The notes under the pieces: model-generated
What the model was told of the DNA's origin: nothing
What the model saw: the letters and a program-made list of their open reading frames with translations, nothing else
Databases searched by the model: none
Position numbers and translations under genes: made by a program
Part shown: positions 9,893-20,987 of the stretch, piece by piece
How the letters are laid out: every line of letters starts with the position of its first letter
How positions within the stretch are numbered: the stretch's first letter is position 1
Origin: Poecilobothrus nobilitatus
Taxonomy: Eukaryota; Arthropoda; Insecta; Diptera; Dolichopodidae
Direction of reading: 5' to 3'
DNA length: 64,000 bases
Assembly (NCBI GenBank): GCA_947095535.1
Contig: OX352774.1
Coordinates: 267,689,843-267,753,842, forward strand

Positions 9893-10850
9893 GTGACTAC
9901 AACTGAACAATCAATTAATTCGAAAATTTATAGATACCCCTCTCAACATGAAGAAGTGAGGAGACAAATTCGTAAAAGTTATTCTAAATATTCTAGTCAT
10001 CTTATTATAGTTCCACAGAAAAGTGATAATTCAAAGAAAAAGAAGTTTGGCTTAGTAGTTGATTTCAGAAAATTGAACGAAGTAACTGCGGATGATAAAT
10101 TTCCACTTCCTAATATTGATTCTGTATTAGATAAGTTAGGAAAAGCCCAGTACTTCATAACAATTGATTTAGCTAAGGGATACCATCAAATTCTTATAAG
10201 GGAAGAGGATAGGAAAAAAACCGCGTTTGTCACTCCACACGGTTTATATGAATTCAATAGAATGCCGTTTGGGCTTAATAACGGCCCTGCGACATTTCAA
10301 CGCCAAATTTAATTAATGAATGAAATTTTAAGAGATTTTATAAACAATAACTATGTAGTATATCTTGATAATATATTGATATTCAGTACTAGTCTAAAAG
10401 AACATATTCACGCTATTTCACAAATATTTAAAGTTTTAGAAGATAAAAATTTAAAAATACAAATTGACAAGTGAAACTTTTTAAGAAAGGAGGCAGAGTT
10501 TCTGGGACATATCCTTACAAGTGACGGTTTCAAACCAAATCCAGAAAAAATTCAAATTATACAAAATTTAGAGTTATCAAAAACGACTAAACAAATTAAA
10601 AGTTTTTCTGGGACTTACAGGTTATTTAGAAAATTTGTGAAGGATTACGTTAAAATAGCGCAACCTATCACCAAATATTTAAAGAAAGACGCAAAAATTA
10701 ATATTTACAATTCCAATTACATAGACGGATTTGAAAAATTATAAACTTTGATTACAACACATCCAATTATAAAATATGCTAATTTTGAAAAAAGTTTAGA
10801 GGCAAAGGCCTTTCACCTAGGCACCAAAGATGGCTTCCTAAATTAGGAGA
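9893..10850 (+). pseudogene. Gypsy-type reverse transcriptase remnant
   Basis: Recognisable RT blocks in order: VVDFRKLNEVT, PLPNIDSVLDKLG, FITIDLAKGYHQI, FVTPHGLYEFNRMPFGL, a stop at 10310-10312, then VVYLDNILIFS and FLGHILTSDGF. The catalytic box reads YLDN instead of YLDD (about 10360-10371), so one metal-binding aspartate is lost. Further stops lie at about 10474 and 10742. After FLNLE-like thumb sequence the frame ends abruptly near 10850; RNase H is largely deleted and an integrase piece follows. The protein would have copied the element RNA; this copy cannot. Confidence 0.8.
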
Positions 10851-10929
10851 ATACCAATTTGAAATAGGAAATTGAAAGGGGAAAAAAGCAGTAAGTAAAG
10901 GGTAAAAAATGTTGCCTAAATGATATTAA

Positions 10930-11400
10930 TCAAATTCTTCACGTAGGCACATATGTTATAATGAAAAATACTTTTCTGGCAATAATCGATAAATTTTCAA
11001 AATTCGGTTCTGCTTATCATTTAACAAATAGAAACCATTAAACTATCATAGAAAAACTTGAAGAACATATCACAAAATTCGGTATACCAAATAAAATAGT
11101 AGCCGATAATCAATTTAAAACTTTTCAAATTCGCGAATTTTTACAAGAACAAAATATTTCACTTCATTTAACTAAACCCAACAGCCACATAGGCAACAGT
11201 GACATTGAACGACTTCAAAATTTATCAGTTCAAAGAATGTTACAACAATCTGTTAGAATTTATAACGATAGATACCATTCTAGCATTAAAAATACCCCAT
11301 CAAACGTACATAACCATAAAATAGAACCAGTAAAATTTAAAGAAATTTTAGAAAGGAATAAAGCAAAAAAAATAGAAATTAAATGCGAGTAGAGAAGACT
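10930..11400 (+). pseudogene. Gypsy-type integrase core remnant
   Basis: Reads TFLAIIDKFSKFGSAYHL, HITKFGIPNKIVADNQFK, SLHLTKPNSHIGNSDIERL and VRIYNDRYHSSIKNTPS, the D-D-E integrase core of the 17.6/gypsy group. The first Asp (IIDKFSK), second Asp (VADN) and Glu (DIERL) remain visible. One stop (about 11041) and the loss of the N-terminal zinc-binding part make it inactive. No env frame and no 3' LTR follow; the element seems truncated at about 11400-11450. Confidence 0.78.
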
Positions 11401-11489
11401 ATGTTAAAACCCGATCAACGGGTTTCGTGAAATAAATTGAAAACAAATTAAACTTGATTTTAAACTTTTTTAAACTTGATTATCCGTTC

Positions 11490-13015
11490 TTCATTTTGTA
11501 CATTTGATTTACGACGGGTCCTGAATTTGCTAGTACTTCTTCATTTTCAATATTGTCAATGTTGTCAATACTATCCTCATGTAGTTCTTGGTCAGAGCCC
11601 ATTATGTCTACTTTAAAAGTCTCTTAGAATTGCCACACGTGATGATTTTTTTCGCGTCTACGTTTTGTCAGAATAGAAAATCACCACAATGATATTCATA
11701 GCATAAGATGCATATATATGATTATATGCTATGAATATCATATTTATACATATATATAGATATTTAAAAAATTTAAATTTATACATATATATACATTATA
11801 AAAAGTTTAATTTTTAGAAAAAACACCTTATTGATTCCACATTTTTTGAACATATATACATATTTAATTTTATTCTTACTTTTTTTTAAATTCAGTTAAT
11901 TAATTGGAAATATGTAATTTCTTTCAAATATTTTTTTTTTCCTAAGGTAAATATAATATTATATTTCTCAAATATTTATTTTATGAAGTTATATACGTTT
12001 TTTTCTTTTTTTTGAACAAAGTTATCATCACCTTACCATTATTGAATAATTTAATCTAAAAAGATCTTGGTGTTCCTGCTTTTCCTACTATAAGTGCGTC
12101 AGTCCATCTGTTATCATTTTTATATAAGATTTTTTCGTTATCATGAAATTGAATCTTGATTATAATAACGAGTATATCTTCTTCATTTAATGTGAAAATT
12201 TGAATCTATATTTGATATTGATGTAATTTTAAAATGCAAGAACTTCGCAGGTATTAACGTTCTACTACTTCTTCGCATTAACAGCCTATTTGGGGATATC
12301 TCCAAATCTTTTAATGAGGATTTCTATATTCAAATAAAATCAAGAAGATATCTTCATTATTTTTGTTAGCTTTTTTTAGTAAATATTTTTCTAACTGAAC
12401 AGCTCATTCTGCTAAACCATTCAATGGCGGATATCTAGAGCTTGATGTCGTAATTTTGATATCGAATTTTTTCCAAATTCTCTAAATTCATAGCTGTTAA
12501 ATGGTATATTATCAGTTATTATCTCAAAAGGCATACCGTGCACCGAAAACAATTCTTTAAACAATTCTATTATAGTTTTTGAGGTTTTGTTTTTTAAGAA
12601 TTTTATATCAAGATATTTTGAATAATAATCCAAACTACCAGAAAACTTTTCCATTTGAATTCAAAAATATCGGAACCTATTTTAACAAAGGAGTACTGGG
12701 ATATGGGGTGGGACAGAAATTCTTCCCATTTCAAGCGTTTCCTGAACGATTGACATATTGGCCGGTACAGTAATTCTCTAGCTCTATGTTTGTGTTCTCT
12801 ATCCCCATATGACATTTATGTAATAATTGAAGCATGGTATATCTTAACGAAGTAGGGACAAATATATTTTCATTAAAGAATACTATATTATTTTCAACAG
12901 TAAGTTCGTTTTGATACTCCAATAAGACTTTAGATTATCAGGAACTAATTTTTACTTTCGGCCATCCATCTAATATAATTTGTTTTAATTTTACTAATAA
13001 TGGGTCACTATTAGT
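11490..13015 (-). pseudogene. Mag-like gypsy element: integrase half
   Basis: Minus-strand remains of a second, different gypsy-group element. From right to left: the zinc-binding integrase N-terminus around 12731-12922 (RYTMLQLLHKCHMGIEN), then after frameshifts the core DYYSKYLDIKFL, HGMPFEIITDN and FNSYEFREF at 12421-12654. A decayed C-terminal part can be followed to about 12100. A further acidic stretch at 11490-11590 (GSDQELHEDSIDNIDN) could be the polyprotein end. It belongs with the RT half at 14655-16640; the two are separated by a LINE insertion. The intervening AT-rich part (11640-12050) shows no motif. Confidence 0.7.
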
Positions 13016-14650
13016 TTTTTTTTTCTGTATTAGAAATTAAATATTTACAATTACATATATTTTAATAATATTTATAAAAAATTGCTGATCATAATACAAA
13101 AAAAAAATTTATAAAATGAAATATTTATATAGTCTTACATACCTACAATATTTATTTTAAAATTAGATTACGTTACAATCTTAGCCTTAGCTGTATGGTC
13201 TTATAAAAATAATAGAAAAAAGAACTTGTGTATATAAAAAAAACAAGAATTCCAAATAAATTTAATTATCTTATACATAATTACATACTATGTTCACAAA
13301 AAAAATTTCCCTACTTCACTCTAAATATAAAAATTGCATTTACATACTAGTTACATATACTGACAAAAAAGCAACAAGAAACAAGTATATTTATATAAAT
13401 ATAAATTAGATTTACAGTAATACTTGTCACCGCAAAATATGGTCATTAATTTTTTTTCTTAAACATATGTAAAATATCAATGAGTAATTCATATGGTAAT
13501 TCATTATACTTTTTTAAACAAATGTACAAACTATTCGTTTTTGAATTTCTGCACAACTTTGAATAAAAATAAGATTGGTTCCTTGTATTTCTGTTATGAA
13601 TATCGAAATTTCTATTAAGTATAAAATTATGTTTAATTTCGTTAAAAATAATTTCAAAAGCTGTTAAATTCATTTCCCGTTCACATACATTGCTATAGCT
13701 AATATACGTAATTACATATAGCAAACAAGTGGGAAACCTTGTTGGGTAATTATGAATAATTATTATAGTTGTTTTATTAAGTATATCTAGCTTACTAATG
13801 GCAGTTTGCGATGCTCTGCTCCATATGGGAGTCAGATATATAAAATGTGACTTTATATATGAGCAATAGATTTGATACATATTTTCATTAGTTAGGAACT
13901 TTTGTATTCGCCGTAAAATAAAAATGTAAGGAGAGATTTTTTTAATTATAGAGTTAATGTGATCATACCATTTATATTAGACCAAGATAGTTAAACGATT
14001 CAACAGTTTCTATAGCATTATTTCTGAAACTAAAAGTGATGTTATTAAAAGTTTTGTTTTGAAATAGCATCATTTTTGTTTTTTTAATATTTAAATCAAG
14101 GCGATTTTTGGTAAGCCACTTTTCTATTATGTTAAGATCATGTTGAATAGTACATCTCAGATTTTTCTCACAAGCTTTAGCATATTTTAATACAGCATCG
14201 TCTGCATATTACTGTATAGATCCTTTTAAGTTTAAGCGTGACATATCATCTATATAAATTTTAAATACATAGATCAGGCACCAAAATCGAACCCTGAGGA
14301 ACCCCTTTTTTTATCATCATATCACTGCTAGTTACGTTCACTATTCGAACTTTTTGTATTCTATCCGAAAGATACGATTTAATAAAGGCTCTGTGATTCA
14401 AATTAAACCGCATGTTAGAAAACTTTAAAAGAAGAACACCATGGTCAACACAATCAAAAGCTTCTTTTAAATCGAGAAATACACAAGAAACATTTTTTTT
14501 GTTGTCCATATTTCTAGAAATGAAATCTGCTAAGCGTAGACAGGCCGCTGTTGTGCTAGATTTTTTTCGAAACCATATTATTCTTCATTTAAAATATTAT
14601 TAGTTATAAACGTATTTACCCGCGTTTTAACTATAATTTCAAAAATTTTT
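13016..14650 (-). mobile_element. CR1/L2-like LINE inserted in the Mag-like element
   Basis: On the minus strand the 3' end lies at about 13016, where a poly(A)-like run appears as T-run 13016-13025 on the plus strand, and the 5'-truncated end at about 14650. The RT frame has CVFLDLKEAFDCVDH, IKSYLSDRIQKV and KKGVPQGSI (14261-14509), then after frame breaks YADDAV (about 14197-14214), and a C-terminal part at 13446-13880 (TPIWSRASQTAISKL, KYNELPYELL). Several stops and frameshifts make it dead. RT residues resemble the CR1/L2/Daphne groups more than RTE or R1. No clear target duplication was found. Confidence 0.72.
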
Positions 14651-14654
14651 GAAA

Positions 14655-15820
14655 ATGCACTAAGTTAATTCAGGTAGATACAGTTTCTTTCTTGAATAAT
14701 TCTAGTTTCTGTTCACTAACATTTATAAAGTGCACTACCTCTCCAATATCTTTAACTTATTCACTATTATCTTTTCCGTAATTCCTAGAGAGTAAATCTA
14801 CTATGTATATTTTAGTTACTGGTAGATATTTTAAAGTTATATTATATTTTAACAATTTCATTTTCATCCTTTGCAATTTAGATGAAACTATTAGATCTAG
14901 CCAGATCTTTTTTCATAATTCCAAATAAAGGTTTATGGTCTGTTTCTATTATAATATTGCGACCATAAATCGAATTATGAAATTTCTCACATGCATAGCA
15001 AATCGCTAGCATTTCTTTTTCAAATTGGGCATAACGTTTTTTACAGTCCGTGAAACTTTTCGACGCGAAAGCAACTGGCTTTTCTTTTTGTAATAGACGG
15101 CAACCTAAACTATCTTTGCTACTATCAGCCTGTATACATATTTCTAATTCGGAATCAAAATAACTTAATTTTGGTGCATTCATGATTTGCTTTTTTATTT
15201 TTTCCTAACATTGGCTATGAAGAGGAAGCCATTCAAATATTACATTCTTTTTTATTTGTCCCTTAATGGAGCTGAGGGAGAAGTTAAATTTGGAATATTG
15301 TTTGCATATAGGTAATTAACCCCAGTAATTTTTGGATATCTTTTTTATTTTGAGGGATACCTATATGTTTTCAATTGCTGTGATTCTGTCTTTATCAAAT
15401 TCTATCCCCTCTTAAATTTTGTGTCGTAGAAATTGTACTTTTTCTACTTTACATTGAAATTTTTGTTTATTAAACAAATTTAATTTTTTGCTCTTTCCAT
15501 AACTTGTATCAATATTTTGTCATGTTCCTCTTCAGTTGTTGTTGCTATTAAAATATCATCTAGGTAAATAATTATATTTTAGACACCCTCAAAATACGAT
15601 CGTTATTTTTCTGAAAAATTTCTGGAGCAATTTTTACTCCAAAAGGTAGGTGGGTGGTGTTTTTATTGTTTCCACTGAATTGTTTTTCAATTCGATATAA
15701 AAATTTTTTAATAAGCAGCCTATACCCTTAAAGTTATCTTTAAAATTTTCCATTATATCTGCTTTTGTTTCGAGTATTAATACAATCTATTCTTTTGACT
15801 AACTTTAAAATAACGCGAGT
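14655..15820 (-). pseudogene. Mag-like gypsy element: RT and RNase H
   Basis: Minus strand. RT contains IIYLDDILIATTTEEEHD (about 15525-15585, catalytic YLDD intact). After several breaks comes RNase H at 14878-15183, with ICIQADSSKDSLGC, KPVAFASKSFTDCKKRYA and IIIETDHKPL. The connection to integrase (LLSRNYGKD, about 14790) continues to the point where the LINE interrupts it. Sequence style (DSSKDGLGC-like, LTDCEKRYA-like) matches the Mag/K02A2.6 branch of gypsy. Many frameshifts and stops are present. Confidence 0.78.
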
Positions 15821-16660
15821 TACATTAATATTCTTCAGTCTTAAGAACATAACTAAATGATTAAGTCGTTTTATTTTCGTTCTAAAGAACGCGAAAAACA
15901 TAATTCGCGCGTTGGCAATCCTATTATTATTTCCTATTCCAATCCTATTATTATGGGAGGTACCGTATTATTATTTACGATTATAATTTTTCAGTACTCT
16001 TTTGAAATGCAGTCTAGTTTAACTTCACCCTTTACGTAACGCATTTCGCCACCATAAGCAACTAATTGTAAAATGATTATTTTGTATTTTCTGAAACTCA
16101 GATGTTGGAAGTTCATTGGCTTCAGAACTCGTGTATAGTTTAAAATGCAATAATTGGTTTGCAATACAAATTGGTTCAATCCACGATTTAGTTATATCTT
16201 GTGTACATTCGATACTATTAATATAAATATTCTCAGAACTTTCAAAGTTTTTATGCAGTGCATTAATATTTTTTGATTTACATACAATGACAAAAAGGTT
16301 TTTACTGTTAATTACTGTTATGTTTTACTGTTAATTACTGTTATTTTAACTGTTAGACCTTCTGTTTCTAATAGCTTAGTCTGTAATTTTTCGTACACCC
16401 AATGTTATACGATCACGTAACATTCTATTTCCCACTTCACTATAACCACACAGTTATAATTTACTAATTTCCACACTTTACTAATTTCTTTATATCTAGT
16501 AAAAAATCATCAAATAGTTCTTGCTCTTTTTGTTTCTAGTCCAGAATACAAAATTTTAGTAAACTTCATTTTTTTTCGGTTGACAAAAGTTTCCAAACAA
16601 TTCTCATACCTTTTTTAAACCAACCAACTTTCAACCTTCGTAGAGTGCAGACGTGCTTGT
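15821..16660 (-). pseudogene. Mag-like gypsy element: protease and gag remains
   Basis: The minus strand upstream of RT keeps pieces of the N-terminal polyprotein: NALHKNFESSENIYINSI and ANQLLHFKLYTSSEANELP (protease/linker area, about 16080-16260), and LCGYSEVGNRMLRDRITLG (gag, about 16395-16460), which is typical of Mag-type gag. Frames are broken repeatedly. A 5' LTR should lie between about 16640 and 16780 but no boundary motif could be fixed. Confidence 0.55.
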
Positions 16661-16779
16661 TTGTTAAATTAATTGAAATATTATAAACAAAAAAAATAAT
16701 AGCAGTTTATAAATAAAATTAATAAATAGAAACAAGTATTTGTGAAAATAAAAAAGCGGTTTGCTTTAAATATTGCACA

Positions 16780-17270
16780 ATAGGTGTGTTAATTAGTCTG
16801 TCCTAGAACGAACTAGAACAGGTTTTTGCGTTCATTAGTTTCAGAACTGTGTTTTTTTTTGTCTGAAAGTGTTCTGATTTGTGTTCATTAAGTTGTCTGA
16901 AAGTGTTCTAGGTTGTACTTTTCTGTTCTAAATTTTTTTAAGAACTATTTTGGACAACATTTTTTTTGTTGTTTTTTTTTTTTAATTTTAACAGATTTAT
17001 GCATATGAATGTTTATTAATAATTTCTTTTAGTGAAAAATTGTGGAAAAAGTGAATTTGTGAAAAGTGAAAAGAAATTTAAACATTAAGATTAGATATTA
17101 AGGATATTAAAGAATAATAATAAAATTTTTTTGACAACTGAAAAAGTAGAGGAAAAAAGTACAAAAAAGCGTTCATTAGTTTTTCTGTTCTAAGTTGTTA
17201 TACGTGTGTTTGACGTTTAATTCTATGCTGTTCTGTTCTGTTCTAAATCTAATAAAAACACCTAATATTT
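16780..17270. mobile_element. MITE-like element with TTCTGTTCTA-rich ends
   Basis: The left end reads AATAGGTGTGTTAATTAG then TCCTAGAACGAACTAGAACA. The right end read on the minus strand is AATATTAGGTGTTTTTATTA then GATTTAGAACAGAACAGAAC. The two ends are therefore inverted relatives. The interior repeats GTGTTCT and GCGTTCATTAGTTT motifs several times and has no coding sequence. The class of transposon is not clear. Confidence 0.4.
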
Positions 17271-17324
17271 TGATTAATATTAATGAGGAAGATAAAAAGT
17301 ATTGAAAGTCTTTGAAGAAAATGT

Positions 17325-18062
17325 GATGTGATGTACAAAAAATTGACTAAAAAATTTTGTACTGGGTAAATACTCTATGCATATAGTTTCTTTATGATAG
17401 AACCTTTATTTTAAGTACAAGGATCAACTAAAATCGAAGTTAATTATTATTAATTAAGGAATTTATCTCCTCCTTAGCTTCAATCCAATTATTCTTTCGA
17501 ATGCCTGAAATTGCTTCGTTATAATTTGTTGATTCACCATTTACCACAATATTTATCTTCTCAGTTAAACTTCTCGGTGGCACTACATCATTTTCGTTTT
17601 CTAATTCAGATTCGCTAGATTCATTTTTTAGAACTGCTAATTTAAATTCGATTTCATGAGCATTTTTAAGTTTATTTTTTCTTTAAAACCTTCACCATTA
17701 AATCTTTGCCCACAAGGCATTACATCTTAAGTCATTTTTATTAATTTTTCAGTAGAGCAAAATAAGATTAAATTTTAATTTAGAACAATTTTGTTTGCAT
17801 TTAAAATTAGGTTGCATTAAAAAATTTTTAGGTTGCATTTAAAAATTTGTCATCTCAGTTGACAAATTTTTACAAAATGCATGATAATTCGTATAGATCA
17901 GATCCAACATATCTAAAAGATCCTTTTTCTTTTCCTTGCTAATATTTAAAGGACTAGAATTAATAGGTTTCAAATCATAAATTGCTACGTTAGTAACTCC
18001 TCTTTTTTTATGTTCAATACCTTAAATGGCTCATTTTCATCTGGGCTATGTTAGTAGAATAC
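17325..18062. repeat. 738-bp direct repeat, copy A
   Basis: Nearly identical to 20988-21726: in a manual read-through only two substitutions and one length difference in a T-run were seen. It contains, on the minus strand, a copia-like fragment (17430-17730) and the C-terminal part of a DUF7869-like gene (from about 17830). In copy A the latter continues naturally beyond the repeat edge into the rest of that gene, so A is probably the source and B the derived copy. Confidence 0.85.
17430..17730 (-). pseudogene. Copia polyprotein fragment upstream of RT
   Basis: Minus-strand frame reading ENENDVVPPRSLTEKIN, then NGESTNYNEAISGIRKNNW and IEAKEEINSLI. This resembles the copia linker plus the start of RT (PxxYxEAxxxxxWxxAMxxEIxSL). 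It ends after INNN with a stop; the rest of RT is missing. It has no LTR nearby and is a stray fragment. An equal copy exists at about 21094-21394 in repeat B. Confidence 0.55.
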
Positions 18063-18700
18063 TAGACCAAAATCTTTTGTGTATCGAAGCCACTTGCTGA
18101 TTCCATAAAAATTTTTCATCGCTTTCGTGAAATTTGATGATTTTTCCTCCAAATCAATTTAATTTTTATTAAATGTGAGAAATTTAAGAACATAGATTGT
18201 GTAATTTCATTAACTGCAAAAATATTTTTGGTTCCTAAAGATGCGATAAATTGATACCAATCGCGGGGGTGATGTATTTGTGCATTAGTTTTTTTCCTCC
18301 TCCTCTTTATAACAGAGTGGACAACGTCGCACTCCACATGAGTGTGTTCTGATTGAAGAAATTTATGATCTATGGTTTCGATGTTTGAACTTTGCATAAA
18401 TACTATGAACATACTGCCATAAAGCTATTTTTGTTTTGACCCGTGCATGAGTCGCTATAAAATATTAACTTTGTGCAATCAGTGTTTGAAATAGTTTTTA
18501 AATACTCTAAAAGACATGAAGTTATTTTATTTCCTCCACGATTTGCCACAGCCTCATGCCATATAAGACATAACGGTTTTCCAGAAGTACAATCATGTAC
18601 CGTTAAGTTGTACAGAAGTCTTTTGTGGAAGGAAACAGATGTTTCTAAAAGCGGCGTCGGTAAACATTTATTTTTCTATTGTTATAATACAAAGTATAGA
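17830..18700 (-). pseudogene. DUF7869-like gene fragment, frameshifted
   Basis: The minus strand carries the blocks of an uncharacterised arthropod family (DUF7869-like). In order: VHDCTSGKPLCLIWHEAVANRGGN, shown in part as VHDCTSGKPL and HEAVANRGGN (about 18510-18610), LIFYSDSCTGQNKN (about 18440-18480), SSNIETIDHKFLQSEHTH (18330-18390), and a C-terminal KEKKKDLLDMLD block (about 17905-17950). The two central blocks are separated by a one-base frameshift near 18410. The SDSCTGQN motif looks like a nuclease-type acidic site, but no function is established. The family is multicopy in arthropods and may be linked to mobile elements. This copy is broken and lacks its N-terminal part. Confidence 0.6.
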
Positions 18701-18740
18701 AATTATTTTTAAAGGCGCATTTTTGTTTAATTTTATTCAT

Positions 18741-19313
18741 TTAAGTACATAGTGGCAAAAAGTAATAATCGAAAGTATTTTAAATTGTTTATTGAAATTT
18801 GAATATGAAAAATGTATTTTAATTGAAAATTTTATGTAGATATTATTTAGATAGTTTAGAAAATAAATTTATTAAATATTTTAGTAAAATTAGTACAGAA
18901 AAAGATTTAGAATATAAATTATGTATATGAACGTTCAAAAAATGATTTTAATTATGGCTGTTCTAATAAATGTAACAAATCTTATTTTATAAAACTATGT
19001 ACATATATATACTCTTCACTTCAAATTTGTCCTTTTTAGCATTATATGTCTTTTTTCAAATCCTTTTTTAACTAAATTCTTTTTTTTAAATCAAATCAAA
19101 TTCTTTTTTTAAGCTTTTTTAAATAAAAAAAAAACGTAAAATTTGACGAATTTGATTTTAAAAAGTTGAAAATTTGAACGAATTTTATTTTAAAAAAAGA
19201 TAAATATAATGTTAAAAAGAACAAATTTGAAGTGAAAAGAGTTTATTAGAGTCAGAATTCATAATTTAATAAAAAAACTTTAATGAAAATGTTAAAGAAT
19301 TTGATATAAGACA
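18741..19313 (-). repeat. Transporter-flank repeat family, part before Harbinger
   Basis: In reverse orientation this matches the sequence at 31836-32200 (and the other five array units), at 55320-56040 and partly at 54500-54700. Shared landmarks include AACTATATATTAGAGTCAGA-like, AATAAGATTTGTTACATTTA, TTCTAAATTTCTTTCTGTAC and GAATTTGATATAAGA. The match breaks off exactly at the Harbinger left end (19317) and resumes at 24711, so this repeat was the insertion target. No coding sequence was recognised. Confidence 0.7.
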
Positions 19314-19689
19314 TAAGGGTCCCTGTCACGTTCAATATTAATTGGCAATATTCATACAATTCAATTAATATAATAATATATAATATCGTTGAAAGAATGC
19401 CAAAAAGCAAAAAGTTTGATCTATCAATTAAAAAGTTTACATTGATTAGAATCAAAAATTTAGTCGATATTTTTTCATTTTAATTGAACAACGAAGTAAT
19501 CGTTGAAAGAGTATTTCAGTATTACTTGTCAATTTTTTGCTTTTAAGAATTTGCGTTGAAAAGTACAAAATTTTGCTTCTGGTGTTGTGGCATTTATTTT
19601 GTTAGTTTTAAAGGTAAGAATAGATTTTTAATGTTTATAATTTTGTAATAAATTGTAAAAATATTAAACTTTCTTTTGTCAGATTTGAG

Positions 19690-20030
19690 ACAATGCTCAA
19701 GAGATTTTTTAATTGAATATTTAAACATTTACCAAGAATGTTTATGGTGGAGAATTTGTTATGAAAAGTGGAGAGTATTTAGACAAAGACAAAAAGATAA
19801 AGGCATACGAACTACTGAGGGATAAGTTATTAGAAGTTGAGTAAAAAGCGACGATAGAAAGCGCAAAAAAGAAAATAAACAGCTTGCGGACGAATTTCCG
19901 TGCTGAATTAAAAAAGGTATTGGCATCTCAGAGATCGGGAACAGGTGAAGAGGAGGTATATAAGCCGTCCTTATGGTATTATGATCAGCTTTTATTTCTG
20001 AGAGACCAGGAAATCCCAAGACTATATGCA
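19690..20030 (+). pseudogene. Harbinger ORF1, MADF DNA-binding half
   Basis: Plus-strand frame with FLIEYLNIYQE, a frameshift near 19740, then VKSGEYLDKDKKIKAYELL, an in-frame TAA near 19841, KKKINSLRTNFRAELKKV, YKPSLWYYDQLLFL and RDQEIPR. This is the MADF pattern (FI..Y...PCLW, ...Y.DK..K..A...L, ...K...LR..F..E..K, LWY...L.FL) used by the second protein of PIF/Harbinger elements to bind their own ends with the transposase. The frame is interrupted near 20030, and its C-terminal part lies at 21727-22012. Confidence 0.72.
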
Positions 20031-20987
20031 CACGAAATAAATACCATATCAATTTTTCAAATTAATTTAATTCGCTCAATTTTTTTGTGCTATTACTGTA
20101 CCAAATTATTGCTCTCTTTAAAGAGCTTTAAGCTTTAGGAAAAAAATGAAAAAATTTTACAAAATTCGGGTAGACTTTTTTTATCAACGTTTTTATAAAT
20201 AAAAAAATTATAAATTCAATTTTTTTTTTTATTCAGATAATGTAAAAAATTATGAATTTTAAGGTTTACTTAGAAATTTTTTCAAAAAAATGTCTATTTT
20301 AGAAGTTATTAAAGATTTAAAGTTACCCCACTATTTAGCTTTTACTTTTCCCATAAGAGCCAATGTAAATAGTGGGGTAAATTGAGCTTTCGTTCTCTTC
20401 AGTTCCTGTCTTGATAGTTAATGTAGTTTATGATACACACAATTCAATTATTAATAAAAAGAACAAAAACAAAAATTAGTATAATGATATTTATGCATTA
20501 CCTGCAACATTACTTTTTCAAAAATGTAATCGTGCAAGGAACTAGTTTTTTTTACTGTGATATGTAATCTAGTAGGTAATCAATACACATAACCCATTAT
20601 CTTTTTAAGAAATGTAATCTAAAATGAACTAGTTCTAATTGACAAAATATATAACAATTTAAAATGATTCGTTCATTAGTTCTATTACTAGTTGCCAGTA
20701 ACTACTTCTAGAACTAGTATTTTAGGTAACTAGTTGTTAAAATTCCGACTGGGATACTTCCATGCGATGCAAAGCGAAGCAAAGTAAAACAAATACATAT
20801 GTATATTGGAATTATTTTATTTAGAAACTTTTTTTTTTTGAAAGCTAAATTAAAATATTGAATATTAACAAGGATATAATACTCAAAAAATGAGTTAAAA
20901 AGACAATTTTTTTTGTTTTTTATGAACTTAAAATGAATTTTGCTTAATTTATAAGCAATAACAAATTGAGAAATAATTTTTTGAGTG
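20031..20987. other. Insert inside Harbinger ORF1, unidentified part
   Basis: This DNA separates the two halves of ORF1 together with repeat B. It contains a strong hairpin (20323-20383) and an area (20540-20740) with many ACTAGTT/AACTAG motifs. No coding motif was recognised. Confidence 0.45.
20321..20384. repeat. 15-bp perfect inverted repeat (hairpin)
   Basis: TTACCCCACTATTTA and its exact reverse complement TAAATAGTGGGGTAA are separated by about 30 bp. The stem is GC-richer than the surroundings and perfect, so it is unlikely to be chance. It could be a minimal palindromic MITE relic. It lies in a non-coding insert within Harbinger ORF1. Confidence 0.7.

Noticed and set aside
12579..12773. 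Plus-strand 64-codon frame over the integrase remnant
   Set aside because: Shadow of the minus-strand Mag-like integrase, which has recognisable motifs.
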